Program-made: the position numbers and the translations under genes
Part shown: piece by piece, positions 1 to 9,718 of the stretch
How the letters are laid out: every line of letters begins with the position of its first letter
Position numbering within the stretch: the first letter of the stretch is position 1
The notes under the pieces: generated by a model
What the model saw: only the letters and a program-made list of their open reading frames with translations
Told to the model about the DNA's origin: nothing
Database searches by the model: none
Assembly: GCA_905479815.1 (NCBI GenBank)
Contig: CAJQOA010000230.1
Span: 1-38,241, forward strand
Direction: 5' to 3'
Source of the DNA: an uncultured Psychroserpens sp.
Lineage (GTDB): Bacteria; Bacteroidota; Bacteroidia; Flavobacteriales; Flavobacteriaceae
Length of the DNA stretch: 38,241 nucleotides

Positions 1-627
1 TTTAAAATGCAAAAATACTTTTGAGAGATATTGTACTGCAAAGGCGTCCTTTTCTGTAAACAATTCCTTTAAAAAACGCTCTACATATTTGATCTTTTTT
101 GTGCTCATATAGCGTTTCATTGGTATAAAGACTTTAAATAATGCTTTTAAAGGATTCCCATTTACAATATAAGCAGGCGCTGTTAAAAATACTTCTTTTA
201 TATTGGCGTCTTTTAATTCTAGAGCTTTTAGAATAATCAAACCACCAAACGAAAATCCTGCGAGCGTTACATTTTCTAATTTTAAATTATCAATAACTTC
301 GTGCAACCACTTGCCATAGTCATCATTTTTCATTGATAGTCGTGTTTCTGCACTTTTATTGGGTTGCGCCAATACATCAACTGCAAAAACTTGAAAATGG
401 ACGTCTAAACCTGAGTAGGTTTCTAAGGCTATTGGTGCACATCCATTTGATCCATGAACAATTAATATGGGTGGTTTTGTAGCATCACCTGTGATAATTA
501 CATTGGTTTTACCAAAAGACGTTTCAACCTCATGATATGTATAATTGATATTTAAATCCTCTAACTTTTGATTATAAAGGCTTAAAATTTCTGCTTTTCC
601 TGTTTCAGATGTATATAAGGATTCCAT
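1..627 (-). CDS. alpha/beta hydrolase, partial (3' end outside window)
   Basis: Reverse-strand ORF open to the window edge, starting ATG GAA TCC TTA TAT ACA; translation has 'PPILIVHGSNG' and nucleophile elbow 'LAGFSFGGL' (GxSxG). Confidence 0.8.
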   Translation of the reverse strand, partial: MESLYTSETGKAEILSLYNQKLEDLNINYTYHEVETSFGKTNVIITGDATKPPILIVHGSNGCAPIALETYSGLDVHFQVFAVDVLAQPNKSAETRLSMKNDDYGKWLHEVIDNLKLENVTLAGFSFGGLIILKALELKDANIKEVFLTAPAYIVNGNPLKALFKVFIPMKRYMSTKKIKYVERFLKELFTEKDAFAVQYLSKVFLHFK

Positions 628-728
628 TTTTGGTTAATAACGTATTTAGTGATTATTTTTGATTGAATTATATGTCTTTAAGACGATTTAGTAATACAAC
701 CGTTACACTGTTATAGTTTATGATTATT

Positions 729-2123
729 TTAAATTTTTTTTAAAATCCAATTAGAAATTTCTTTTAAAGCGGTTGGAGAAAATGATTGCTCAATTTTTCT
801 ATATTCATCCATCTTTCCTGTGTCGCACTCTTGAAAAAAGTGGTTTAAATTCTCAAGTTCCAGTATTTTATAATCTTCATTGCCTCCTTTGATTAATGCA
901 TTTCTTATGCCTTCTTGATTTATTTTTGCATTTACTTGAGTGTCTTTACTTCCATTTAACGACAATACAGGGATTTGTAATTTTTCAATTTCATCTGCTG
1001 GATTGTATTGTAAAAAATAGCGCGCCCAAGGCTTTAAACTTGTTTTTAACTGACTGTCTATAAATGAATTGATATTCTTTTCTGGCACATTTAAAGACGT
1101 TAAAATTGGTCTTAAAAATTCATTATAATGTGTGGTTAATTCCTTTTTAATTTCTAGTTCACTCTTATTTGAGGTTACAATTGCAATTGCTTTTCTTGTG
1201 TTTTTCTCATAAGCTTCTTCATCTTTAACCGGAAACTGTCTTAAGGATTTAGATTGCATGACAGACAATTCTGTTCCAGATATTCCTGTGGAAGCTAGTA
1301 ACACCATAAAAGCAACATCTTTTGAATTATTTGCCGCCAAAGGTGCGATAATACCACCTTCACTATGACCAAACAAACCAATATTTTTTAGATCTACATC
1401 GTTTCTAGTTTTCAAATAAGCGATTGCACTCAATACATCTTTAGAAAAATCTGCAGTTGTTGCATTTCCAAAATCTCCTGTAGATTCTCCATGACCACGA
1501 TCATCAAAACGCAATACTCCAATGCCTTGTCTTGTTAAATAATCAGACACTATTAAAAAAGGTTTATGTCCCATAAAACTTTCATCTCTGTCTTGTGGTC
1601 CACTTCCACTAATTAAAATGACCACTGGAAATTTTCCATTATCATTTGGCAATGTTAATGTACCTGCCAATTCTATTTTTGCTTCAACATTTTTAAAAAC
1701 GACGTCTTCTTCATAATAAGGATAAGGCTTCACAGGTTCCTGAGGTCGTCTTGCATCTTCAATTTTTACAGCGCCTTTTTTTAAGTTTAATACCAGTTCT
1801 ACGCCACCTTCTTTATAAATGCCTTCAAATTGTTGTGCTTCATTATTGAAAACGCCTTCATAGTTCATGCCTACATTAGAACCATCTATTATTAAGGTTC
1901 CATTTGTAAAAGATGTAGTTGAAGGTTTTATACCAGAAATTCTAAACGTTGGTACGTTCATCGTTGATGAATACTTAGAGTTTTCTTGTTCGATATTAAA
2001 AACAAATGTGATTTCTTTATCTCCTCTTTTAGTTGTTCCGCTCCAATCTCCTGAGATATCTTGGGAATATACGCTTACTATTGATAGTATAAATGCAATT
2101 GCAAATGTTACTATTGTTTTCAT
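729..2123 (-). CDS. secreted alpha/beta hydrolase (serine aminopeptidase / dienelactone hydrolase-like)
   Basis: ORF 729..2162; signal peptide best starts at internal Met (MKTIVTFAIAFILSIVSVYSQ). Motifs 'VVILISGSGPQDRDE', 'GVLRFDDRGHGES', 'LFGHSEGG' nucleophile elbow. Confidence 0.85.
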   Translation of the reverse strand: MKTIVTFAIAFILSIVSVYSQDISGDWSGTTKRGDKEITFVFNIEQENSKYSSTMNVPTFRISGIKPSTTSFTNGTLIIDGSNVGMNYEGVFNNEAQQFEGIYKEGGVELVLNLKKGAVKIEDARRPQEPVKPYPYYEEDVVFKNVEAKIELAGTLTLPNDNGKFPVVILISGSGPQDRDESFMGHKPFLIVSDYLTRQGIGVLRFDDRGHGESTGDFGNATTADFSKDVLSAIAYLKTRNDVDLKNIGLFGHSEGGIIAPLAANNSKDVAFMVLLASTGISGTELSVMQSKSLRQFPVKDEEAYEKNTRKAIAIVTSNKSELEIKKELTTHYNEFLRPILTSLNVPEKNINSFIDSQLKTSLKPWARYFLQYNPADEIEKLQIPVLSLNGSKDTQVNAKINQEGIRNALIKGGNEDYKILELENLNHFFQECDTGKMDEYRKIEQSFSPTALKEISNWILKKI

Positions 2124-2212
2124 TTTAGGTTGTTTTTTAGTTGGCCAAAAATTATTCGGCATTTAAGTTTTAAAATAAATAATGTGACTTTTTGTGTTTT
2201 CTTTGCGATTAA

Positions 2213-2665
2213 TTATAGCATGTTTCCAGCTGCTTTAGCTTGAGCATCCTTACGACGACCGATATATGCGCCAATGAACAATACCATACAAATTCCGAAG
2301 GAAACCCCTAAAGACTTTTCAAAACGCTCACCTATAAGCACTCCAAAAGCAACTCCAAATAATATTCCTAAGCTTACACTAGTGTTTGTGTAGTACCCTT
2401 TGGAAGTCAAAGAAAATGTATCCTTTAAATAGTTCTCAAATTGAGTTAGAGCTTTTTTAAAGAATTTTTTTCTGTTTTCTGGATTTGATTTTAACCCTAA
2501 ACTATCCAACTCCGTTTCTATAGATTGAATTTCATTAGTAGTGAATTCTCTCTTTTTTACTTTTATAAGAATATCAATAAATTGAGTATAAACTTTAATT
2601 TCAGATTTTTTAACTGTTTTTGCTTTTAAACTTTCAAAGAAGTTAATTGTATTTATAAGTGTCAT
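2213..2665 (-). CDS. hypothetical membrane protein with Gly-rich TM hairpin
   Basis: 150-aa ORF; C-terminal hydrophobic Gly-rich segment 'SLGILFGVAFGVLIGERF..LGVSFGICMVLFIGAYIG'; preceded by the same promoter-like element as the ECF sigma gene. Confidence 0.7.
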   Translation of the reverse strand: MTLINTINFFESLKAKTVKKSEIKVYTQFIDILIKVKKREFTTNEIQSIETELDSLGLKSNPENRKKFFKKALTQFENYLKDTFSLTSKGYYTNTSVSLGILFGVAFGVLIGERFEKSLGVSFGICMVLFIGAYIGRRKDAQAKAAGNML

Positions 2666-2767
2666 ATCTTTTAGTGTTTTCTTGGTTAGTGGTTCAATTC
2701 AAAAAATATTACACCTAAAATTTAATTTTTCTAAATATCTCTTTAAAAACACTTTATTTAATGGTCT

Positions 2768-3424
2768 TTAGCTTCTTAAGCTTTCTATATCAGTCATCAA
2801 TTCTTCTAGTTTTTTGAATACGCTTCCATAAACAATGTATAAATCCCATTTATAAATTCTACCTCCAAAAAGAGCAAGTAAACCTATTATTACTAGTGCT
2901 ATAATGATTCCTATTAGTGGTATTCCAAATATGAGATTGGTGTCTGGAAATCCAACAAGAATTTCACCTACAAGTCTTTCACCCATAGGCATTCCTTCTG
3001 CATCTTTAAACCAAAAGCCTAAAATCAATGAGATAAATATTATTGGATACAAAAATCTTGAGATTTTCTTATTGATAGTTACCTGTTTTTTTATCCATTG
3101 GTTAAATACCTTTAAATATTTATAACTACTCTCACCCAAGTCTATTTTCTCTAAGTCATTTAATAACTTCTTATTAATATAAACAAGAACTGAAAGGGTC
3201 ACAAAAAATATGATACCCATTATTGGTATGCCTACAAAAAATGAGATAACTAAAAAAGCAAATGAGAAGGCTACAATTGCAATCAAATTTATTTTAAACA
3301 TGCGTTTAAATTTATCAATGAGATGAATTGATTTTTGGTTGTATAGGTCGTTTATTTTAGGAACGACTAATGCGTCACTCTCAAGAAAACCTTCTTTCCA
3401 TATATTTTCAATTGATTTTTCCAT
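2768..3424 (-). CDS. multi-TM protein, candidate anti-sigma/regulatory partner of the ECF sigma factor
   Basis: 218-aa ORF overlapping the 3' end of the sigma gene; several hydrophobic segments; short cytoplasmic N-terminus. Confidence 0.65.
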   Translation of the reverse strand: MEKSIENIWKEGFLESDALVVPKINDLYNQKSIHLIDKFKRMFKINLIAIVAFSFAFLVISFFVGIPIMGIIFFVTLSVLVYINKKLLNDLEKIDLGESSYKYLKVFNQWIKKQVTINKKISRFLYPIIFISLILGFWFKDAEGMPMGERLVGEILVGFPDTNLIFGIPLIGIIIALVIIGLLALFGGRIYKWDLYIVYGSVFKKLEELMTDIESLRS

Positions 3425-3899
3425 CTAATATTTTTTTTAATCTAATTTTAATTCTTTTAACACGTACACCAATATTATTAGGATTTGTTCCTATGATTTC
3501 GGCAATTTCCTTTTGCGATTTTTCTTCTAAATAAAGCATAATAACGGCTCTATCTATTTCAGATAGTTTTCTAATGGCATCGTATAATAAATTTAGAGAT
3601 TCGTTTGAAAAAGCGTAGTTATTTTCGGTTGCTTCAGTAGCTATAGAATCAGATACAAAATGTTGAACATTATTTTTCTTTTTCTTAAGTAAGGTTAAAC
3701 AAACGTTTAATGAAATTCGATACACCCAAGTGCTCCATTGCGATTCCTCGCGAAAATTGTCTTTACTTCTCCAAATTTGCAAACACACTTCTTGGTAATA
3801 ATCTTCAAAATCTTGTTGTGAGTTGGTATACGCTCGACATAATTTGATGATTATTCCTGCAAAGGGTAAAATGGATGATTTGTAAAAATCGCTACTCAA
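3408..3899 (-). CDS. RNA polymerase ECF-type sigma-70 factor
   Basis: 163 aa; region 2 'DFEDYYQEVCLQIWRSKDNFREESQWSTWVYRISLNVCLTLLKKKK' and region 4 'LSEIDRAVIMLYLEEKSQKEIAEIIGTNPNNIGVRVKRIKIRLKKIL'. Annotated start is TTG. Confidence 0.92.
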   Translation of the reverse strand: MSSDFYKSSILPFAGIIIKLCRAYTNSQQDFEDYYQEVCLQIWRSKDNFREESQWSTWVYRISLNVCLTLLKKKKNNVQHFVSDSIATEATENNYAFSNESLNLLYDAIRKLSEIDRAVIMLYLEEKSQKEIAEIIGTNPNNIGVRVKRIKIRLKKILDGKIN

Positions 3900-4056
3900 T
3901 AGTGCTGTTTTTATTGGTTAGTGGCATAAATAATAAATTATTACACTCTAGTTTAAAATATATAAAAAAAAATGAGTTTGATTCAGTATGAGCTTCAAAC
4001 TACTATTATTTATAAAATTCATTTAGGCGATTATTGAGCATTTTATAGTATTAGCA

Positions 4057-5097
4057 TTAATTTATTTTCCAAATCTTAATAGTTTTATCTTTACTAGGAG
4101 TTGCTATTAATTTTCCGTCAGAACTAATGTCCATACCTAATCCAATATCATCTTTGTGTGCAGTAATTGTTTGTAGAATTGTTTCATTATTAATATCCCA
4201 AAGTGTAGCAACAGTAGGTATTGTGTAGCCCGTAAAATCAAATTTATCTTCTAATAATTCTCCAAGCATTTTTTTGTCAGTTCCACCAGCCAAAACTCTA
4301 TCATTACCAATAAATACTACGGAATGAATAGCTTCGTTTTCGCCTTTTAAAGTGTGCAATAAATTCCAAGTTCTGGTATTCCAAATTTTTACAGTTTTAT
4401 CATCACTCCCACTTGCTAATAATTTTCCATTTGGACTAAAGGCCATTGATAGTGGTACTAAGGAATGACCAATAATTGTTTGTGTTAACCTACCAGTTTC
4501 CACATCGTAAATTCTTATGGTATTATCGCTACCTGAAGTCACTAAATACTCTCCTGTAGGGTTAAAAATGACTTCCCAAATATTATGTGATGCTTCTCTA
4601 AATTGATATTTAATAACTCCTGTATTTACATCCCAAATTGTAACTATATCATCATTACCTCCAGCTGCAACTAAATCTCCATTTGGACTAAAATTAACAG
4701 ACCAAATCGTACCTTCTTTTCCGTCTAACACTTTTATAAGTGATCCAGAATTCACATCCCAAAGTCTTACTTTACCATCATAAGCACCAGTTGCAATACG
4801 TTTTCCGTTTGGACTAAAATCTACTGCTGGTGATCCTGTTTCATGTGGTAAATTATGCAATATTTCTCCTGTAATTCTATTCCAGATTTTTGTGTTCTCA
4901 TCTATCCCTCCACTGACCATTAATGTATCGTTAGGTGCAAACTTAACTTCCCAAACATCACCAGAATGTTGTGTGAATGTTTTCTTTAACTCAATATAAT
5001 TGCCTTCAACTAGCTTTGGTTGTTTAAATAATTGCAAATACACAACGCATGCTAAAATTAATACGAGTAAAAGCACTATGATTTTTGCTTTTTTCAT
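4057..5097 (-). CDS. membrane-anchored WD40 repeat protein
   Basis: N-terminal TM anchor (MKKAKIIVLLLVLILACVVYLQL) then repeated 'SPNGKLLASGSDDKTVKIWNTRTW'-type blades. Confidence 0.92.
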   Translation of the reverse strand: MKKAKIIVLLLVLILACVVYLQLFKQPKLVEGNYIELKKTFTQHSGDVWEVKFAPNDTLMVSGGIDENTKIWNRITGEILHNLPHETGSPAVDFSPNGKRIATGAYDGKVRLWDVNSGSLIKVLDGKEGTIWSVNFSPNGDLVAAGGNDDIVTIWDVNTGVIKYQFREASHNIWEVIFNPTGEYLVTSGSDNTIRIYDVETGRLTQTIIGHSLVPLSMAFSPNGKLLASGSDDKTVKIWNTRTWNLLHTLKGENEAIHSVVFIGNDRVLAGGTDKKMLGELLEDKFDFTGYTIPTVATLWDINNETILQTITAHKDDIGLGMDISSDGKLIATPSKDKTIKIWKIN

Positions 5098-5135
5098 TAT
5101 TGATTTAATAAAAGTTAATGTCTTGATTTCTAAAC

Positions 5136-5861
5136 TTAATACGATTTGCTATAAATCACAGGCATTTGTCCTTTCCATGTCCTCCATAAATCGTCATCAT
5201 TGATTAAACGAGCCATAAAATGACCAACATTTATACGACTCACTTTACCAGCGTTAAAAATGGCGCTTCTAATTGGTGAAGGATGTATCTCATAGTCGCT
5301 AACGTCTTCTTCGTTAATTAAGCCATCTGGTCGCACTGCAACCCATTCAATTGATGTATTATTTTGACCAATTTGTGTGCGTAAATAATCGGCTGCGTTT
5401 TCATTATCTACATGTGGTGGTAATAGTAAACGAAGCAATCCTATAACACATTTTTGAGCAAAAGAAATCGGTTCGTTTAAGTCGCGATTACGATTTCCTG
5501 TGGTGTTCATTAAAACAAACTTTGTTTGCCTTTGAAGATTATTTGATGTTATAGCATTGCATAGACGTTGCGTTGCATCTGTTACTAATTTTCTTGGTTG
5601 TCCGTAAATACCTTTCCAAGACATAGTATGACCAAGACAAGACGCAACGGCATTACAATCGCTTACAAGGGCGCTCATTTCTGTATCGCTTAGTTCTAAT
5701 ATACTTGCAGAGATTATTTGAAGATTTGCATTGGTTTTCCATGAATCTGGTAACTTTTCAGGAGATCTTACAATGACTTTTACGTTGTGTTTTTCAATTA
5801 GAAGTTGTGCTACTAATTGACGACCTGTGGCACCACTTGCGCCTACTATTAAAACTGTCAT
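5136..5861 (-). CDS. NAD(P)H-binding atypical SDR family protein
   Basis: N-terminal 'MTVLIVGASGATGRQLVAQLL' (GxxGxxG Rossmann). Confidence 0.85.
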   Translation of the reverse strand: MTVLIVGASGATGRQLVAQLLIEKHNVKVIVRSPEKLPDSWKTNANLQIISASILELSDTEMSALVSDCNAVASCLGHTMSWKGIYGQPRKLVTDATQRLCNAITSNNLQRQTKFVLMNTTGNRNRDLNEPISFAQKCVIGLLRLLLPPHVDNENAADYLRTQIGQNNTSIEWVAVRPDGLINEEDVSDYEIHPSPIRSAIFNAGKVSRINVGHFMARLINDDDLWRTWKGQMPVIYSKSY

Positions 5862-5958
5862 ATTATTTTTGATTGATTGATATGATTATAAGACGATATA
5901 ATACTACAATTGTTTCACTTTTAATGCATTTAAAAGTGAACGCATTATTCTTTCTGCT

Positions 5959-7011
5959 TTACAGATCCTTTGCTTTGCGTAAGATTTTAACAACACGTGT
6001 ATGTGTTATTTGCAATAAATTCCATTGGTAGCCTTCAAAATCGGTGGTGTTCATAAATTGAATGACGACCGCATCAATATCTTTATGGTATTCGGCCATG
6101 CTTTGGTAGCCTGGAACCAATCCTCCATGATTAAACTCATAAATTGAAGAGTAGACTTCCATTTCTTTTTCATTAAGCAATGACCCATCGTTTAAAGCTC
6201 TTAAGAATATACCAACGTCTTCAGCGGTAGCTAACATGCCTTGATTTTCAGTCTTGAAATCGTCTTCAATACCAACATAGTAACCACTCATAACATCGTC
6301 TAGATTTACTTCGCTAATTGAACCGAAAGTATTGTTGAGTCCCAGTGGTATTAAAATCTCCTCCTTGAAATATTGCTGACGGCTATAACCGACTACCTTC
6401 TCAATGATTCTGGAAAGCAACAAATAATTCGTATTTGAATACCCATAATCTTCGTTTGGCTCAAAGTCTGCTGGTAAATCAAGCGCATATTGAAGCACGT
6501 CTGTATTGGTGTTTGGTTGATTTTTCCAAAAATCAGCACTATCCGTATAATTAGGAATACCACTCTTGTGTTGCACCATCGCTCTCAAAGTGATGTTATC
6601 TGCATTTTCAATTCTTCCGACGAGTTCTGGGAAATAATCAGCGAGTGTTTTATCCAAAGATAAACGATTGTCATTAGCTAATCTGGTGATAGCAACTGCG
6701 ACATATAGCTTGCTTATACTTGCAATTTTGAATAAAGCTTTAGGGTTGACAGGTGTTTTAAGTTCTCGATTATCATAACCAGCGCCATAAAACGCTGGTG
6801 GCTTGCCAGATTCATCTACATAAACAATAACACCATCAAAACCATAACTTAAGGATTGATCGACTTGTTCTTGAACAGTATCTGGTAATGGCACTATCCA
6901 TGCCTTTACTAAAATCCAAGGCACAAACCATAAGGAAATCAAAGTCCCAACAAGTAAGACTACTCTAAAAATTTGTTTTCCTTTACTTGTCTTTGCTTTG
7001 GTATCGTTCAT
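5959..7011 (-). CDS. serine hydrolase, beta-lactamase / penicillin-binding-like family
   Basis: 'FKIASISKLYVA' (SxxK), 'YGYSNTNY' (YxN); N-terminal TM segment. Confidence 0.88.
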   Translation of the reverse strand: MNDTKAKTSKGKQIFRVVLLVGTLISLWFVPWILVKAWIVPLPDTVQEQVDQSLSYGFDGVIVYVDESGKPPAFYGAGYDNRELKTPVNPKALFKIASISKLYVAVAITRLANDNRLSLDKTLADYFPELVGRIENADNITLRAMVQHKSGIPNYTDSADFWKNQPNTNTDVLQYALDLPADFEPNEDYGYSNTNYLLLSRIIEKVVGYSRQQYFKEEILIPLGLNNTFGSISEVNLDDVMSGYYVGIEDDFKTENQGMLATAEDVGIFLRALNDGSLLNEKEMEVYSSIYEFNHGGLVPGYQSMAEYHKDIDAVVIQFMNTTDFEGYQWNLLQITHTRVVKILRKAKDL

Positions 7012-7174
7012 TACGTTACAAGATAATACTTTCTGTTATTATTAATTTGTGGTACAAATATATTTCAGAATAGAATAAAAATAAATTTTGAATTACCGAA
7101 TTGTAAGATATAAAGGATGAATTGATTTTAATACATAGAAGCTCGTGAACTCTGTCGAATCTTCGATTTCACTA

Positions 7175-7197
7175 AAAAGGTCTACCAGACCTTTTTT
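7175..7197 (-). terminator. palindromic intrinsic terminator downstream of the permease gene
   Basis: AAAAGGTCT-ACC-AGACCTTTT with flanking A/T runs. Confidence 0.65.
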
Positions 7198-7312
7198 TAA
7201 ACGCACTGCCCTGCTTTTTGCCACATCGAAGATTCACGAATACAACAAAACACAAATGCATAAGTACAGCTCAAGTTATATAAAATGGCTTTGTAACTTA
7301 TAAACGTGTTAT

Positions 7313-8599
7313 TTAATGTAATTTCTTTGAAGTTATAATAAAAAACGAAATACTTTTTCGTTTTAAAAACAGATATATTATAGCTCCCAATAAAAAAGAA
7401 TCTATAAAATACGCATGTGTTAATTGAAAAACCTCTAAATAAGTAAAAACAGTAATAACAGAGCTTAGTACCCAACTTATTAATGCTGGAAATTCCCATT
7501 TATTTATATCCTCTAAATTATATTTCTGCTTTTTGATCCAAAAGAAATGAATAAAATAAATTGAAGAAATTGATGGTGCTAAAATCCCTAAGAATTCTAG
7601 AAAATCAAATAGATAGGTAGCAAACCCTAATAATGCCAATATAGTACCAAATATACTAGACGCAATAGCTACCTTTTTGAAAGTCCAATTTTTGTTGATT
7701 GTGGTAAACGTTAGGCTTGCTGAATATAAATTAGTAGCATTGGTGCTCCAAGTCGCTATAAACAATAATATAAACGCAGGAATTACCAAATTGTACTGCT
7801 CCATTATTTTAATAATATCAACTTCACCAGTTTGAATAGATGGTACAGCACTAAGCATATAGGCCAAAGGTGTGCCAATGGTTAAACCCAATACTGAAAA
7901 TAAACTTTGTTTATCTGTTTTTATAAATCTAGAAAAATCGGCCATTAACACAGGAAATAAAACCGCAGCACCTATTAAAATTGACGTTGCTTCAAAAAGT
8001 GTCATTGAATTTCCTTTTGGAACATAGTCGAAAAGTTGCGATAGACTTTCTAAATCTGCTACAGAGAGGTAAAAGACATACCCTAAAAACGCCGTTAAAA
8101 TTGGTATAGAGAAATTGGCAAGCTTTTCAATACTGCGTAAGCCATAAACTGTTGTAATGGTTATAAATAGACTGGTTATAATAATGATAAGGGCCTTTGA
8201 TACAACGAAGTCAAAAGTACTTATTGAAGTATCATATATGGCAATTGCTAATAACTCTATAGCGACTGCAAACCAACCAATTAATGTAACACCGAAAATA
8301 AAATTGACAATTTTAGCTCCATATTCTCCAAAACTAAAATGTAGAATCATGTATGTTGATAACCGAGATCGATTGCCAATTAATGTGGTTGCCATACACA
8401 TTACAGTTAAAACAAATGTGGAAATACCAAATGCTATAAGCGCTTGCTTAAGGCCTAGATTGAGTGCTATTTCTGAACCTAAAAATAGTGTGGAAACTGA
8501 TAATCCTGTACTCGCAATAATGAAACCAACAACCCAGCCAGACACAAAGTCTTTAGGTTGTACTTTGGTAGTAGTGTACTGATTATTTTCTTCTTCCAT
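7313..8599 (-). CDS. NCS1 / cytosine permease (CodB-like) transporter
   Basis: 428 aa, about 12 TM; N-terminal 'VQPKDFVSGWVVGFIIASTGLSVSTLFLGSEIALNLGLKQAL' resembles CodB-type permeases. Confidence 0.75.
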   Translation of the reverse strand: MEEENNQYTTTKVQPKDFVSGWVVGFIIASTGLSVSTLFLGSEIALNLGLKQALIAFGISTFVLTVMCMATTLIGNRSRLSTYMILHFSFGEYGAKIVNFIFGVTLIGWFAVAIELLAIAIYDTSISTFDFVVSKALIIIITSLFITITTVYGLRSIEKLANFSIPILTAFLGYVFYLSVADLESLSQLFDYVPKGNSMTLFEATSILIGAAVLFPVLMADFSRFIKTDKQSLFSVLGLTIGTPLAYMLSAVPSIQTGEVDIIKIMEQYNLVIPAFILLFIATWSTNATNLYSASLTFTTINKNWTFKKVAIASSIFGTILALLGFATYLFDFLEFLGILAPSISSIYFIHFFWIKKQKYNLEDINKWEFPALISWVLSSVITVFTYLEVFQLTHAYFIDSFLLGAIIYLFLKRKSISFFIITSKKLH

Positions 8600-9643
8600 T
8601 TAATTATTTAAAAGATTAAGCGTAAATGGTTTTAAATCTGGATGACAAACGACTCCATTATCAAATATTTGAATAGCATCAAGATAAACACTTGCATTTG
8701 TAACAACACCATCAAAATGAGATTTTGCAACTTGGCCTAAAGGTGGCATATCCATTGGACTTGTATGCCCAAAACCAAAATCTACGCCTCCCCAAATGCG
8801 TTCGTCTTCTGCAACATCGCCACTCAATGCAGTTACTTTTGGATTCAAACCTAACATATTATGCGATATTTTGTACATGTTCGGATCATTAAAAGACGCT
8901 AAGTATGCTTTAAATTTTTCTGATGCTTCTTTTTCACCTTTCACATCAATAATTTCACTGTTTTTCATTATAAACTCTAATTGACTTCCTTTTTCTCCAT
9001 TTTGTAAAAAGTCAAAAACAATATTCCCGTTCATACTTGCTATTTTAGGAACAATGTTTACAAAACCTGGAGCAGTACCAAATTTTGGTTGAGAATAATC
9101 GCCATCGTCTATATCAAAGGCATAATTCAAATCAATATCATAAGACACATCAGTGCCGTTTTTGCTCGTAATTCTAACCGTTTTACAAGCCAATACTTTG
9201 TCTCGTGTTTTATTAAGTAATTGCTTTAAAGACTGAATATCGAAACCTGTAAATATGCGATCTAACGAATCAATAGAACTATTTCCAATAATTAAATAGC
9301 GTAGCTTTTTGTTATCTCGCATGGCAATTTCCCAAATGTCTGAATACAGAAGCACCATAGAATTTGCTTCAATCCAAACATCGGCTTTACATAAAGTTGC
9401 TGTTAAAGCTTCCGAAGGCCAATATTGCATTCCTGCTTGACTTTCTTTTTCTGCTCTTGGTACTAATATAACCATTGGTATTCCTCCAGCTGCTGAACTA
9501 GCTGATGCTAATGCATCAACAATAGTTCTGTCTGATGTTAAATCTGCTGTAATGGCAACTGTTTCTCCAGGTTTAACTTGAAACATATCTTCCATTAATA
9601 TTTTGGAAACTCTTGCTATTTTTGATTGTAAATTTTCTGTCAT
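8600..9643 (-). CDS. M29 aminopeptidase / 2,5-dihydroxypyridine dioxygenase (NicX)-like superfamily protein
   Basis: 'VKPGETVAITADLTSDRTIVDALASASSAAGG', 'WGGVDFGFGHTSP', and C-terminal 'SHFDGV' (HxD metal ligand pair). Confidence 0.65.
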   Translation of the reverse strand: MTENLQSKIARVSKILMEDMFQVKPGETVAITADLTSDRTIVDALASASSAAGGIPMVILVPRAEKESQAGMQYWPSEALTATLCKADVWIEANSMVLLYSDIWEIAMRDNKKLRYLIIGNSSIDSLDRIFTGFDIQSLKQLLNKTRDKVLACKTVRITSKNGTDVSYDIDLNYAFDIDDGDYSQPKFGTAPGFVNIVPKIASMNGNIVFDFLQNGEKGSQLEFIMKNSEIIDVKGEKEASEKFKAYLASFNDPNMYKISHNMLGLNPKVTALSGDVAEDERIWGGVDFGFGHTSPMDMPPLGQVAKSHFDGVVTNASVYLDAIQIFDNGVVCHPDLKPFTLNLLNN

Positions 9644-9718
9644 ATTCTTGGTAAAAACAGAGGGAATGTAAAGTTCCCTCTGTTAGTATTATTAATCAAT
9701 TTTAAAAATCAAAAACAC

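Noticed and set aside
1867-2166. Plus-strand ORF of 99 aa
   Set aside because: Antisense to the well-supported alpha/beta hydrolase; no domain and unlikely codon use.
7197-7499. Minus-strand 100-aa ORF
   Set aside because: Out of frame across the permease 3' end and the structured intergenic element; Phe/Tyr/Cys-rich AT-driven translation.
8157-8582. Plus-strand 141-aa ORF
   Set aside because: Antisense shadow of the permease gene; low-complexity translation with no recognisable family.
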